From NCBI GenBank assembly GCA_002086835.1, contig MVIG01000005.1:296084-360083 (forward strand): a stretch of DNA of 64,000 nucleotides, given 5' to 3'. The DNA is from Mycolicibacterium porcinum (GTDB taxonomy: Bacteria > Actinomycetota > Actinomycetes > Mycobacteriales > Mycobacteriaceae). The first letter of the stretch is position 1; the number at the start of each line of letters is the position of its first letter. Of this stretch, positions 36,328-46,228 are shown in pieces. Position numbers and translations under genes: made by a program. The notes under the pieces are model-generated. The model was not told the origin of the DNA and searched no databases. It saw only the letters and a program-made list of their open reading frames with translations.

Positions 36328-36651
36328 TCAGAAGTTGTTGCAGGTGTCGAAAACGGTTTGCAACAACCCCAGGTACGGCTGGTTGGCCGGTTGAGCGGCG
36401 ATCCCCTCGGCCATGCGTTGCCGTTGGTCGTGTCCCGCCCCCAGGAACTGGCGCAACACATCCTGGACCGCCGGCGACGCACCGGCCATGGGGCTCTGCG
36501 CATTCAGCGCACCCATCACCTGCGGATAACTACAGGTGGTGTTCACAGCCGAATCCAGCCTGGGGTCTGCGGAAGCGACACCCGCGCCAGCGGCCAACAA
36601 CACCGCCAGACCACCTACTGCGACAGCCAGTTTGACCGATGATTGCTTCAT
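36328..36651 (-). CDS. Secreted hemophore-related protein (MHB-type)
   Basis: A 107-aa protein with a signal peptide (MKQSSVKLAVAVGGLAVLLAAGAGVASA, cleavage before DP). The mature part of about 79 aa has two Cys, TCSYPQV and DTCNNF, placed at both ends for a disulfide, and the internal ALNAQSP and LRQFLGAGHDQRQRM blocks typical of Rv0203/Rv1174c-type haem-binding proteins. A strong GGAGGAGG site precedes the ATG. It lies 136 bp downstream of the second mmpL gene on the same strand. Rv0203 hands haem to MmpL3/MmpL11, so the neighbourhood is suggestive, not proven. Confidence 0.75.
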   Translation of the reverse strand: MKQSSVKLAVAVGGLAVLLAAGAGVASADPRLDSAVNTTCSYPQVMGALNAQSPMAGASPAVQDVLRQFLGAGHDQRQRMAEGIAAQPANQPYLGLLQTVFDTCNNF

Positions 36652-36787
36652 GACGTGTAGACCTCCTCCCCCGATTTTCGGACTCTAGCTCGCGCAGCCC
36701 GATCACTTCGGAGTTTTCGCCATTTGCTGCGCCCAACTCGGGCCAGGTAGTTGCCCAAGAAAATGGTTTGCCGACGAGTCGCGAGAG

Positions 36788-39652
36788 TCAGCGCTCGTCA
36801 GGAGGCAGCAGCAGGGACCGCACCACGGGCCGGGGGCCCACTTCCCGCAGCATCGAACTGGCCGGCCGCTGCCGGACCATCTGCGGCCACCAGAACCAGC
36901 GTCCCAGCAGCGCCGCGATGGACGGCGTCATGAGAGCGCGGACAACCAGGGTGTCCAACAGCAGACCGATTCCGATCGTGGAACCCACCTGACCGATGAT
37001 GCGCAGGTCGCTGGCCACCATCGACATCATGGTGAAAGCGAACACGAGACCTGCCGCGGTCACTACCTTTCCACTGCCGCCCATGGCCCGGATGATGCCC
37101 GTGTTGATCCCGGCCCCGATCTCCTCCTTCATCCGGGACACCAGCAGCAGGTTGTAGTCGGAACCCACCGCCAGGAGAACGATCACCGACATCGCGAGCA
37201 CGAGCCAATGCAGATGTATACCCAGGATGTGTTGCCAGATGAGCACGGACAGTCCGAACGCCGCGCCGAGCGACAGCGCCACGGTGCCGACGATCACCAG
37301 GGCCGCGATCAGGCTTCGTGTGACCAGCAGCATGATGACGAAAATCAGGCACAGTGCGGCAACCCCGGCGATCAGCAGATCGTATGTCGAGCCGTCACGC
37401 ATGTCCTTGAACGTCGGGGCGGTACCGGTCAAGTAGATCTTGGCGCTCTCCAGGGGGGTCAGTTTGAGTGCCTCTTCCGCCGCCCGGTGCACCGCGTCCA
37501 CCCGTGAAATGCCTTCGGGTGTCGCAGGATCCCCGCGGTGCGAAATGATGAAACGCACCGACTTCCCATCCGGCGAGAAGAACAGGTTCATCGCCCGCTT
37601 GAAGTCCTTGTTGTCCAGAACCTCGGGCGGAAGGTAGAACGAGTCATCGTTTCGCGCTGCGTCGAACGCCTGCCCCATCGCGGTGGCATCCTCGCTCACC
37701 TCGTCCATCATGGCGATAGAACCCGCCATGGTGCTGTGCATGGTGAGAATGGCGGCCCTCATCGCCTTCATGCTGTCGATCATCTTCGGGAACTGGGCGA
37801 TCATCTGGGGCATCAGGACATCGAGCCGGTCAGTCTCGCGACTCAGATCGAATACCCCCTCGGAAACCGCATCGACCCCGTCGAGCGCGTCGAACAGTGA
37901 TCTCGTCGACCAGCAGAACGGTATGTCGAAGCAGTGCGGCTCCCAATAGAAATAGTTACGAATGGGTCGGAAAAAATCGTCGAAATCGGCAATGTGATCG
38001 CGCAACTCATCAGTGACTTCCGCCAATTCACGCGTGTCCTGCGTCATCAGATGAGTCGTGGTGATCAGTTTCTGACCGACATTGTAAAGACGCTGCGTGA
38101 TATTGATCATCGTGGTCATATCGTCGGCTTGCTTCAACAGGTCCTTCATGCGATTCCGCTGAAACGGCATGACCTGTTCTTGATTGGCATTCTGCAGGCT
38201 GAGCAGAAACGGTATCGACGTCCGATCGATCGGGTTGCCCTCGGGCCGAGTTATCGCCTGCACCCGGGATATTCCTGGCACGGCGAAAATCGCCCTGGCG
38301 ACCTTGTTCAATATCAGTAGGTCTGCCGGGGTCCGCATATCGTGGTCGGCCTCGAGCATGAGAATGTCAGGGGTCATCCGGGACTGCGGAAAGTGCCTCT
38401 CGGCGGCCGCATATCCGACGTTGCCGGGAATGTCACCGGGCACGTACAGGCGGTCGTTGTAGCTGGTCTGATAGGCCGGTAGGGCCAACAAGCCGATCAG
38501 TGCGATCACGCTGGCGGTGACCAGGATGGGTGCCGGCCATCGGACGATCGCCGTGGCCAACCGGCGCCACCGCCGGACCATGATCTTGCGCTTGGGCTCG
38601 AAGAGCCCGAACCGGCCGCCCACCAACAGTGCGGCGGGAACAAGCGTGAGTGCGACCGCGACCGCGACGACCATCGCCACCGCCGTGGGAACACCCATCG
38701 TCTGGAAATACGGCAGCCGCGCGAAACTCAGGCAGAAGATCGCCCCGGCGATGGTCATGCCGGAACCCAGAACCACCTTGCCCACGCTTCGATACGTGGT
38801 GTAGAAAGCGGCATCCCGGTCCTCACCGGCCTGGCGCGCCTCCTGGTATCGGCCGAGGAAGAAGATGCCGTAGTCGGTTCCGACCGCGATCCCCAGCGAC
38901 ACCAGAAGGTTGACCGCGAAGGTCGACAGCCCGATGACCTGGTGCTCACCGAGGAACGCGACCACACCGCGCGCTGCCTGGACCTGTATCCCGACCATGA
39001 CCAGTAGCAGGACCGCGGTGACGATCGACCGGTAGACGAGCAACAGCATCGTCAGGATCACCACGATGGATACCACGGTGATCTTGATGATGGACTTGTC
39101 ACCGGCGTGGTTCATATCCGAAACCAACGGCGCCGGGCCCGTGACGTAAGCCGTCAGCCCCGGAGGCGCCGGTGTCCGGTCGACGATCGCCCGGACTGCG
39201 TCGACGGAATCGTTGGCCAGGGATTCGCCTTGGTTGCCGGCCAGATTCAGCTGGACATAGACAGCCTTGTTGTCGGCGCTCTGGACCGCGGGCGCCGTCA
39301 GCGGATCGCCCCAGTAGTCCTGTACGTGCTGCACATGGCGGGTGTCGGTCTTCAGCTGCCGGATCAGATCGTTGTAATAGCGGTGCGCTTCATCCCCGAG
39401 AGGCTGGTCGCTCTCCAGGACGATCATTGCCACGCTGTCGGAATCGGATTCGCCGAAGCTCTTGCCCATGCGCTGCGCGGCCTGGAACGACGGGGCGTCT
39501 TTGGGAACCAGCGACACCGAATACTGCCGCCCTACGTGTTCGAGCGACGGGACGGCGAAGGTCAGCACCGCGACGATCACGATCCAGCCGAGGATGATCG
39601 GCACCGCCAGGCGGTGGATCATCCGCGCGATGAACGGTGGGCGGTCGTTCAC
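36788..39652 (-). CDS. MmpL family RND transporter (second of pair)
   Basis: A 954-aa inner-membrane RND transporter for lipids. It has the 12-TM MmpL4/5-like layout: TM1 near residues 14-36, a first periplasmic domain, TM2-6, then a second large loop (about 400-730) and TM7-12. Proton-relay Asp-Tyr pairs are in [18 protein letters not shown] and [17 protein letters not shown]. The GTG at 39652 starts 5 bp after the stop of the first mmpL gene; the frame is open further upstream but only as antisense to it. Part of the mmpS-mmpL-mmpL operon, likely exporting the lipopeptide. Confidence 0.93.
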   Translation of the reverse strand: MNDRPPFIARMIHRLAVPIILGWIVIVAVLTFAVPSLEHVGRQYSVSLVPKDAPSFQAAQRMGKSFGESDSDSVAMIVLESDQPLGDEAHRYYNDLIRQLKTDTRHVQHVQDYWGDPLTAPAVQSADNKAVYVQLNLAGNQGESLANDSVDAVRAIVDRTPAPPGLTAYVTGPAPLVSDMNHAGDKSIIKITVVSIVVILTMLLLVYRSIVTAVLLLVMVGIQVQAARGVVAFLGEHQVIGLSTFAVNLLVSLGIAVGTDYGIFFLGRYQEARQAGEDRDAAFYTTYRSVGKVVLGSGMTIAGAIFCLSFARLPYFQTMGVPTAVAMVVAVAVALTLVPAALLVGGRFGLFEPKRKIMVRRWRRLATAIVRWPAPILVTASVIALIGLLALPAYQTSYNDRLYVPGDIPGNVGYAAAERHFPQSRMTPDILMLEADHDMRTPADLLILNKVARAIFAVPGISRVQAITRPEGNPIDRTSIPFLLSLQNANQEQVMPFQRNRMKDLLKQADDMTTMINITQRLYNVGQKLITTTHLMTQDTRELAEVTDELRDHIADFDDFFRPIRNYFYWEPHCFDIPFCWSTRSLFDALDGVDAVSEGVFDLSRETDRLDVLMPQMIAQFPKMIDSMKAMRAAILTMHSTMAGSIAMMDEVSEDATAMGQAFDAARNDDSFYLPPEVLDNKDFKRAMNLFFSPDGKSVRFIISHRGDPATPEGISRVDAVHRAAEEALKLTPLESAKIYLTGTAPTFKDMRDGSTYDLLIAGVAALCLIFVIMLLVTRSLIAALVIVGTVALSLGAAFGLSVLIWQHILGIHLHWLVLAMSVIVLLAVGSDYNLLLVSRMKEEIGAGINTGIIRAMGGSGKVVTAAGLVFAFTMMSMVASDLRIIGQVGSTIGIGLLLDTLVVRALMTPSIAALLGRWFWWPQMVRQRPASSMLREVGPRPVVRSLLLPPDER

Positions 39653-39657
39653 CGTGG

Positions 39658-42540
39658 TCAGCGTTCGTCGGGTTTCAGCAACAGTGAACGCACCAGCGGG
39701 CGGGGCCCGGTGGGCCGGAGGAGCGCACTGGCGGGCCGCTGCCGAACGTGCAGCGGCCACCAGAACCACCGGCCCAGCAGCGCCGCGATCGACGGAGTCA
39801 TGAGGGCACGCACGATCAGGGTGTCGAACAGCAGGCCGATGCCGATCGTGGAACCCACCTGACCGATGGTGCGCACATCGCTGGCCAGCAGCGAGAACAT
39901 CGTCGAGGCGAACACCAGACCCGCAGCGGTGACCACCTTTCCACTGCCGGCCATGGCGCGGATGATGCCCGTGTTGATGCCCGCGCTGATCTCCTCCTTC
40001 ATCCTGGACACCAGCAGCAGGTTGTAGTCGGAACCGACCGCCAGAAGAATGATCAGGGCGATCGCGAGCACGATCCAGTTCAACTGGATGCCCAGAATGT
40101 GCTGCCAGATCAGTACCGAAAGGCCGAACGCCGCTCCGAGCGACAACGCGACCGTCCCCACGATGACGAGGGCCGCAACCAGGCTCCTGATCATGATCAG
40201 CATGATGATGAAGATCAGGCACAGCGCGGCTATTCCGGCGATCATCAGGTCATAGGTCGACCCATCCACCTGGTCTTTCGCCATCGCCGAGCTTCCGGTG
40301 AGATACAGCCTGGCGTTTTCCAGCGGCGTTCCCTTGAGGGCCTCCTCCGCGGCCGTCCTGATCGGATTGACCCGCGCAATCCCCTCGGGTGTCGCCGGGT
40401 CCCCTCGCTGTGAGATCAGGAGGCGCGCGGTTTTCCCGTCCGGTGACAAGAACACGTCCATCACGCGCTTGAAGTCCTTGTTCTTGAAGACGGCAGGAGG
40501 GATGTAGAAGGAATCGTCGTTCTGGGCGTCGTCGAAGGCCCTGCCCATCGCGGTGGCGCCATCGGACATCTCGTCCATCTGCGCGAGGATCCCGGCCATG
40601 GTGCTGCGCATCGACAGCATCATGGTCCGCGTGCTCTGCATCGTCGCGATCATGGCCGGGAACTGAGCGATCATCTGCGGCAGGAGCAGATTGAGTTGAT
40701 CGAGGTTTCCGATCAGCCGGTGCATTGTCACGGTCAGCTTGTCGACACCGTCAAGTGCCTCGAAAAGGGACTTTATCGACCAGCACAGCGGAATGTTGTA
40801 GCAGTGCGGTTCCCAGTACAGGTAATTGCGAACCGGCCGCCAGAAGTCGTCGAAGTCCGCCATGTGATCCCGCAACTCGAGCGTGACGTCTTCGAGGTCG
40901 TGCGTCTTGCTGACCACGCTGTTGGTCGCGACAGCCAGCTGCTGCATCAATTCGAACATGCGCTGCATCACGGCTATCGTTTTCGAAATCTCGTCGGCCT
41001 GGGTGAGCAGGTCATTCATCCGGGCCTTCTGAAAAGGCAGAAGTTGCAGTTGGCCCGCGTTCGAAGCACTGATGATGAACGGAATCGTCGTGTGTTTGAG
41101 GGGAATCCCCTCGGGCCGGGTCGCCGACTGCACCCTGGCAACCCCGGGAACGGACAGCACCCCCTTGGCGAGTTTGTTCAGAATCAAGAAGTCCGCCGGG
41201 TTACGCATGTCGCGGTCGGCCTCGACGAGCAAAACATCGGGCGACGCCATCAGCGACTGCGTGAAGTGCCGGCCGGCGGCCTCGTATCCGGCGTTGGCGG
41301 GAATGTCTTTGGGCAGATATTTCTGATCGTTGTAGCCGGGCTGATACTTGGGCAGCGCCAGCAACCCGATCAGCGACACAGCGCAGGCCGCCACGAGAAT
41401 GGGCGCGGGCCAGCGGACGATCGCCGTGCCGATCCGGCGCCACCGACGGACGCTGATCTTGCGTTTGGGCTCGAACAGTTTGAATCGACTGCCCAGCGCC
41501 AGGACCGCGGGGATCAGCGTCAGTGCCACCGCGACCGCAACCACCATGCCCAGCGCGCACGGGATGCCCAGGGTCCGGAAGTAGGGCAGGCGGGTGAAGC
41601 TGAGGCAGAAGACCGCGCCCGCGATGGTCAATCCAGATGCCAGCACGACCTTTCCGACGCTGCGGTAGGTGGTGTAGAACGCCTGTTCCCGGTCCTCGCC
41701 CGCCTGACGCGCCTCCTGGTAGCGGCCGACGAAGAAAATCCCGTAGTCGGTGCCCGCCGCGATGCCGAGGGTGACCAGGAGATTGACGGCATAGGTCGAC
41801 AGGCCGATGAAGCCTTGATCGCCGAGAAGTGCGACGACGCCTCGCGCGACCTGCAATTGGATTCCCACCAGGAAGAGCAGGATCACCGCGGTGAAGATCG
41901 AGCGGAAGAAGAACAGCAGCATCGCCAGGATGACCGCCAGGCTCAAGCCTGTGACCAGCAGGACAGTCCGGTTGCCGCTGGCACTCAGGTCGGCGACTAT
42001 CGCGGCGGGACCGGTGACATAGGCTTTCACGCCCGGAGGCGGTGAGCTCCGCTCGACGATGCCCCGGACCGCTTCCAGGGATTCATTCGACTGGGCTTGC
42101 CCGAGGTCGCCCGCGAGACCCATCTGGACGTACACAGCCTTGTTGTCGGCGCTTTCCGCTGCGCCGGCGGTGAGCGGATCCCCCCAGAAGTCCTGCACAT
42201 GCTGCACATGGGCCGTGTCGGCCTTCAGCTGGCGAACCAAATCGTTGTAATACCGGTGCGCCGCGTCACCAAGTGGTTGGTCGCCCTCCAGGACGATCAT
42301 CGCCACGCTGTTCGACGTCGCTTCGCCGAAGTTCTGCCCCATCCGCTGGATCGCCTCGAACGACGGCGCGTCGTTTGGGATCAGGGATACGGAGTGCTCT
42401 TTCTCCACCTGTTCGAGCGGGGGGACGACGGCGCTCAAGACATAGGCGATCACCAACCAGCCGAGGATGATCGGCAAGGCGAGCAGGCGGATCATCCGCG
42501 CGATGAACGGCGGCTTGGCGGTGGTCGTTTGGTTACTCAT
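39658..42540 (-). CDS. MmpL family RND transporter (first of pair)
   Basis: A 960-aa RND-type lipid transporter in the inner membrane. The two Asp-Tyr proton-relay segments are [18 protein letters not shown] and [17 protein letters not shown]; a family-typical N-terminus [21 protein letters not shown] leads into TM1. It is very similar throughout to the second MmpL, so the pair arose by tandem duplication. Its ATG overlaps the mmpS stop by 4 nt (ATGA). The trio mirrors mmpS4-mmpL4a-mmpL4b of GPL loci, where both MmpL proteins are needed to export one product. Confidence 0.94.
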   Translation of the reverse strand: MSNQTTTAKPPFIARMIRLLALPIILGWLVIAYVLSAVVPPLEQVEKEHSVSLIPNDAPSFEAIQRMGQNFGEATSNSVAMIVLEGDQPLGDAAHRYYNDLVRQLKADTAHVQHVQDFWGDPLTAGAAESADNKAVYVQMGLAGDLGQAQSNESLEAVRGIVERSSPPPGVKAYVTGPAAIVADLSASGNRTVLLVTGLSLAVILAMLLFFFRSIFTAVILLFLVGIQLQVARGVVALLGDQGFIGLSTYAVNLLVTLGIAAGTDYGIFFVGRYQEARQAGEDREQAFYTTYRSVGKVVLASGLTIAGAVFCLSFTRLPYFRTLGIPCALGMVVAVAVALTLIPAVLALGSRFKLFEPKRKISVRRWRRIGTAIVRWPAPILVAACAVSLIGLLALPKYQPGYNDQKYLPKDIPANAGYEAAGRHFTQSLMASPDVLLVEADRDMRNPADFLILNKLAKGVLSVPGVARVQSATRPEGIPLKHTTIPFIISASNAGQLQLLPFQKARMNDLLTQADEISKTIAVMQRMFELMQQLAVATNSVVSKTHDLEDVTLELRDHMADFDDFWRPVRNYLYWEPHCYNIPLCWSIKSLFEALDGVDKLTVTMHRLIGNLDQLNLLLPQMIAQFPAMIATMQSTRTMMLSMRSTMAGILAQMDEMSDGATAMGRAFDDAQNDDSFYIPPAVFKNKDFKRVMDVFLSPDGKTARLLISQRGDPATPEGIARVNPIRTAAEEALKGTPLENARLYLTGSSAMAKDQVDGSTYDLMIAGIAALCLIFIIMLIMIRSLVAALVIVGTVALSLGAAFGLSVLIWQHILGIQLNWIVLAIALIILLAVGSDYNLLLVSRMKEEISAGINTGIIRAMAGSGKVVTAAGLVFASTMFSLLASDVRTIGQVGSTIGIGLLFDTLIVRALMTPSIAALLGRWFWWPLHVRQRPASALLRPTGPRPLVRSLLLKPDER

Positions 42541-42965
42541 GCTGCCTTCAGAAGGCAGTAGGTGAACGCACTTTCCCCGGTCTCGACCTTCTCCGACTTG
42601 ACCTCGTCATCCACGATGATGCGGCAGCCGATTCTGTTGCTGTCGCCCTGGGCGATGACGTTGACCATGGCCGTGGCCTCGGTCATCGGGAACTTCAACG
42701 ACCAGGGCAGGCTCGCCCCCTCGACGAAACGCGGTTCTGCGTCGACGTCGAAGTAGCTGATGTTCGCGACCGTCCCAGGTGGCCCGAACACCTCGTACTC
42801 AAGTTGTTTGGGATCGTATGGCTTGCGTTCCTCGAGCTCGGTGTCGGCGTATGCGGGGCGGGTCTGGGAGCCGAACACACCATGCAGCCGCATGACGGTG
42901 AATCCTCCGGCGCCGAGGACGACCAATATCAGCAGCGGAATCCATATCCGCTTCAGAACCCCCAA
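42537..42965 (-). CDS. MmpS family membrane accessory protein
   Basis: A 142-aa MmpS protein: one N-terminal TM ([24 protein letters not shown]) and a periplasmic beta-sandwich domain ([22 protein letters not shown] ... [23 protein letters not shown]). The start is TTG at 42965, chosen for an AGGGGG ribosome site 8 nt upstream and for the family pattern beginning just before LKR; an ATG at 43001 lacks a site. It is an accessory of the two MmpL transporters that follow in overlap. Confidence 0.9.
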   Translation of the reverse strand: MGVLKRIWIPLLILVVLGAGGFTVMRLHGVFGSQTRPAYADTELEERKPYDPKQLEYEVFGPPGTVANISYFDVDAEPRFVEGASLPWSLKFPMTEATAMVNVIAQGDSNRIGCRIIVDDEVKSEKVETGESAFTYCLLKAA

Positions 42966-43259
42966 AGCACGAACCCCCTGAATCCGTGGCCTAGTCCGCA
43001 TAATCCACGTTGTGGGAACCGGCGATGCACATATTCCGCCACCCATGCGATGCCGGCAACTCGAATGCGGTAGGCATCCCAGACCGGCCGTGAGCAGGGG
43101 TCACGGCATACACGCGGCACTTCGAGCAGGACAATCCGAACCTGACCAGTACAGCATTCAGGCGACCTCCATATCTCCCCATTCCCAAGGTGATACGGGA
43201 TCGTAATGCATTTGACGGGGGCTCCGACGCGGAACGGAATTTAACGCGGCTAACGGTTC
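42966..43259. other. Gap upstream of mmpS
   Basis: Between the hydrolase stop and the mmpS TTG. No convincing gene; short frames here are low-quality. It may hold the mmpS-mmpL-mmpL promoter, but no -10/-35 pair can be named with confidence. Confidence 0.5.
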
Positions 43260-44060
43260 TCATGGCGCCGAATCGCCATTGTTTGACTTTGCAAAGAAAT
43301 TCAAGATTGCCGAGTTCACTGCATTCGGCCGTTCCAGGAAACCCAGGTGCCCGGCGTCAGCTATCTCGACATAGCGCCCGTGCGGTAGCGCATCGGCCAC
43401 CTCCGCACCCAGATGTGGTGGCATCACCAGGTCATCGGCGAATCCGATCACGAGCACCGGCGTGGTGATCGTCCGGTAGGCGGCCCGGCGGTCGTGCTGC
43501 GGCGCCACGCCGTACTGAGCGCGAACTCCCGGTGTCAGCTTCGCGGGCCACCTGGTGAAGGTGTCGATCCAGTCCCGAACGGCGGCCTCATCGTTCAAGG
43601 TTTTCGGTGAAAAGTTCTCCAGTAGACGCAGTTTCGCCTCATACGTGGCGGGCAGCTGAACCTCCGCCCTGGCGAGGTCGCGTTCGGCGGTACGGAAGAA
43701 CTCGCGCGTCAGATCGTGGCGGCCCCGAGTGGCCATCAGGGCGGCCTGGCTCACCAAACCGGGCCGGGACAGCATCAGTTCCTGTGCGATATATGAGCCC
43801 ATCGAGACTGCCACCACCCGGACGGATGCGATTCCGAGTCGCTCGAGCAACTGCGCCGTGTCGGCCACCATCGTTGCCGACGTGAAGCCATCGGCATCCG
43901 CTGTCGCGCCGACACCCCTGTTGTCGAACGTGATCACGCGGTAGCCGGCGGCGCGAAATGCCGGTACCTGATAGAGATCCCAGGTACGCCCGACGCCACC
44001 CTGACCGGCGATGAACAGCACCGGCTCACCGTCGCCGCGGTCTTCGTAGGCCAGGTCCAC
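43260..44060 (-). CDS. Alpha/beta hydrolase downstream of the FAAL
   Basis: A 266-aa alpha/beta hydrolase. Oxyanion region: VLFIAGQGGVGRTWD; nucleophile elbow AVSMGS, where the first Gly of GxSxG is Ala; acid in GFADDLVMPP; His in DAGHLGFLERP. The GTG at 44060 is taken as the start because no ATG/GTG/TTG is available closer to the FAAL stop, 20 nt upstream; an in-frame open stretch goes far into the FAAL but is not similar to the family. It may act as a type II (editing) thioesterase or as an esterase for the lipopeptide; both are inference from position. Confidence 0.8.
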   Translation of the reverse strand: MDLAYEDRGDGEPVLFIAGQGGVGRTWDLYQVPAFRAAGYRVITFDNRGVGATADADGFTSATMVADTAQLLERLGIASVRVVAVSMGSYIAQELMLSRPGLVSQAALMATRGRHDLTREFFRTAERDLARAEVQLPATYEAKLRLLENFSPKTLNDEAAVRDWIDTFTRWPAKLTPGVRAQYGVAPQHDRRAAYRTITTPVLVIGFADDLVMPPHLGAEVADALPHGRYVEIADAGHLGFLERPNAVNSAILNFFAKSNNGDSAP

Positions 44061-44080
44061 TCCTGCCCGCCCACAAGTAA

Positions 44081-45826
44081 CTATGCGTCCAGGCGGGCGA
44101 ACTCGCCCTGCCGGTACTGATCGACGCACGCCGCGCGACGGACCTTGCCGCTCGTCGTGATCGGAATCGAACCCGGAGGCACCAGAACCAGATCCGCGAC
44201 GCCCAGGCTGTGCGTGTTGAAGATCGCCGAGGATACGTCGCGCTTGACGGCGGAGAGCTGGTCCGCGGGTACCTCGGACAACTCGGCCCGCTTCCTCACT
44301 TCGATGATGACGACGAGCTTCTCGGTATGGCCGTCCGGGACCGCGATGGCGGCACACCGGCCCCGGCTGATCTCCTGGATTGTCGCCTCGATGTCGTCGG
44401 GAGAGTGGTTACGCCCGTACACGATCAGCAGATCCTTGATGCGACCGATGACGAACAACTCGCCGTCGAATATGAATCCTGAGTCGCCGGTGCGCAGCCA
44501 GGGCCCCTCGGGCGTACCGGCCGACGGCGCGACGAGGCTGGCCCCGAAGGTCGATTCGGACTCCTCCGGTCTATGCCAATAGCCGCTTGAGACGTTGTCT
44601 CCGTGTACCCAGATCTCCCCAACGGTGCCGGGCGGACACTCGGTGTGCGTTTCGGAGTCGGCGATCCGGATCGTCGGCGAGACCGGAGTGCCGTAGCTGA
44701 CCAGGGGCGTACCTGCTCCGTTCTGGCAGCGCCGCGCGGTGCCCGCGGTCAGCGACTCCGATTCGAAGCGCACGATCGCCGGCGGCTCGCCCGATTCACG
44801 TGTTGCCACGTACACCGTGGCTTCGGCGAGACCGTAGGACGGCCGGATCACGTTCCCGGGGAGATTGAACTGAGCGAAACGCTGTGTGAACCGCTCGAGT
44901 GTCGCCGGGTGCACCCGCTCGCTGCCGGTGATGATGACCAGCACTTCCGAGAGGTCGAGCCCGGCCATGTCCTCGTCCGACGTCTTGCGCACCGCCAGTT
45001 CGAACGCGAAGTTCGGTGCGGCCGTGTAGGTACGCCCGTTCGAGGCCAGCATCTGCATCCACCGGGCGGGACGTTGCAGGAACGCCATGGGACTCATCAA
45101 CACCGCAGGCACTCCGGCCAGCACCGGCGCGCAGACTCCCAGGTACAAGCCCATGTCGTGATAGAAGGGCAGCCACGACACGATGGTGGAGCCCTCGGGA
45201 ATGACATTGTTGAATTCCGCGAAGTAGCCCGAAGTCAATTGTTCGTAGTTGGCCAGCAGGTTGCGGTGCGACATCATCACGCCGGCCGGCCGACGCGTCG
45301 ACCCGGATGTGTACTGCAAATATGCTGTGTCCGTGCAGCTTTCAGTCCGCCGAACAGATCTTGCCGGGGCATCGAGATCGAGCGTGTCGACCTCGACGAT
45401 CTCCGGAGCGGATGCGTGGGCGTCGGCTTTGACGTAGTCGGCCACCGCGTCGCAAACAGCGGATGTCGTGAGGATGACCGTCGGCGCGGCATCCGCCAGC
45501 ACTGAACTGACCCGCTCGTCGCTGACACCACCGAGCGGAACCGCCAGCGGAACGGCGATGCGCCCCGCCTGCATCGCACCGAAGAACGCGACGATGTAGT
45601 CCAGTCCCTGCGGCGCCAAGATCAGCGCACGATCACCAGGCGAACCGATACCTTCGAGCCTGCGCGCGAGCGCACACGTGCGCCGATACAGCTGCGAATA
45701 CGTAAGACTCTCGGCCGCGCCATCCCAATTGTTTTCATAATCAACAAATGTCATCGCCGTGTCATCACCCTGAAGGCCGGCACGTTCACACAGCAGAGTC
45801 AAAATGGATGTCTCGCCCACGGGCAT
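44081..45826 (-). CDS. Fatty-acyl-AMP ligase (FAAL), FadD23/28-like
   Basis: A 581-aa ANL enzyme, the length of FadD28/FadD23. The P-loop motif is [18 protein letters not shown], followed by [35 protein letters not shown] (A5) and [30 protein letters not shown]. The segment around [31 protein letters not shown] is typical of FAALs, which load acyl-AMP onto an ACP rather than CoA. ATG at 45826. It is divergent from the PKS gene, so it probably feeds fatty acyl chains to that PKS or to the NRPS; which one cannot be told. Confidence 0.93.
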   Translation of the reverse strand: MPVGETSILTLLCERAGLQGDDTAMTFVDYENNWDGAAESLTYSQLYRRTCALARRLEGIGSPGDRALILAPQGLDYIVAFFGAMQAGRIAVPLAVPLGGVSDERVSSVLADAAPTVILTTSAVCDAVADYVKADAHASAPEIVEVDTLDLDAPARSVRRTESCTDTAYLQYTSGSTRRPAGVMMSHRNLLANYEQLTSGYFAEFNNVIPEGSTIVSWLPFYHDMGLYLGVCAPVLAGVPAVLMSPMAFLQRPARWMQMLASNGRTYTAAPNFAFELAVRKTSDEDMAGLDLSEVLVIITGSERVHPATLERFTQRFAQFNLPGNVIRPSYGLAEATVYVATRESGEPPAIVRFESESLTAGTARRCQNGAGTPLVSYGTPVSPTIRIADSETHTECPPGTVGEIWVHGDNVSSGYWHRPEESESTFGASLVAPSAGTPEGPWLRTGDSGFIFDGELFVIGRIKDLLIVYGRNHSPDDIEATIQEISRGRCAAIAVPDGHTEKLVVIIEVRKRAELSEVPADQLSAVKRDVSSAIFNTHSLGVADLVLVPPGSIPITTSGKVRRAACVDQYRQGEFARLDA

Positions 45827-46228
45827 CAGAGTATCTCGACAATAGCGGCCACAATTGGAAATAACAGCAAACTAGATTTACCCGATCAGGTAAATCACAC
45901 AAGCGTCATTACACCCCATGTCCCGCCTCGGCACATCAACTGCAGCATGGCATCGCATTACCCCTTGACCTCGTCAGCAGCGACGTTGCCGAACCGCCGA
46001 CCCTGAAGTATTTGAAATCGATTGCATCTCAGGCGTGGATTGGACAGATTCTGGGACAACCACCTATAGCGAACTTACTGTGGTTGATTGTGACCACCCG
46101 CTGCGGGCGGTGAGCCACTTATCGGTACCTGGGAACACCGACACAATTGGGCGGCTCAACGCGCGAATGCGGGATATCGAGCCCGACGGCGGTCAAACCG
46201 CTGAAAGGCCCGCCGGGAGGAGTGGGAG
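45827..46228. promoter_or_regulatory. Divergent FAAL/PKS promoter region
   Basis: 402 bp without a credible gene between two divergent starts; small frames inside it (for example 46035-46232) have no support. It is richer in A+T than its surroundings near 45840-45960. It holds the 22-bp palindrome at 45875-45896 and, at its right end, the GGGAGGAG site of the PKS at 46214-46221. Confidence 0.7.
45875..45896. promoter_or_regulatory. 22-bp operator-like palindrome
   Basis: Perfect 8-bp arms GATTTACC and GGTAAATC around CGATCA (itself with a GATC core). It begins 49 bp upstream of the FAAL start. Size and symmetry fit a TetR or similar dimer site. No KstR consensus. No regulator gene is adjacent inside the visible cluster. 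Confidence 0.6.

Noticed and set aside
39653-40222. N-terminal extension of the second MmpL to 1144 aa
   Set aside because: The added part is antisense-free but in another frame of the first MmpL gene; the MmpL N-terminus [14 protein letters not shown] begins at the GTG 39652.
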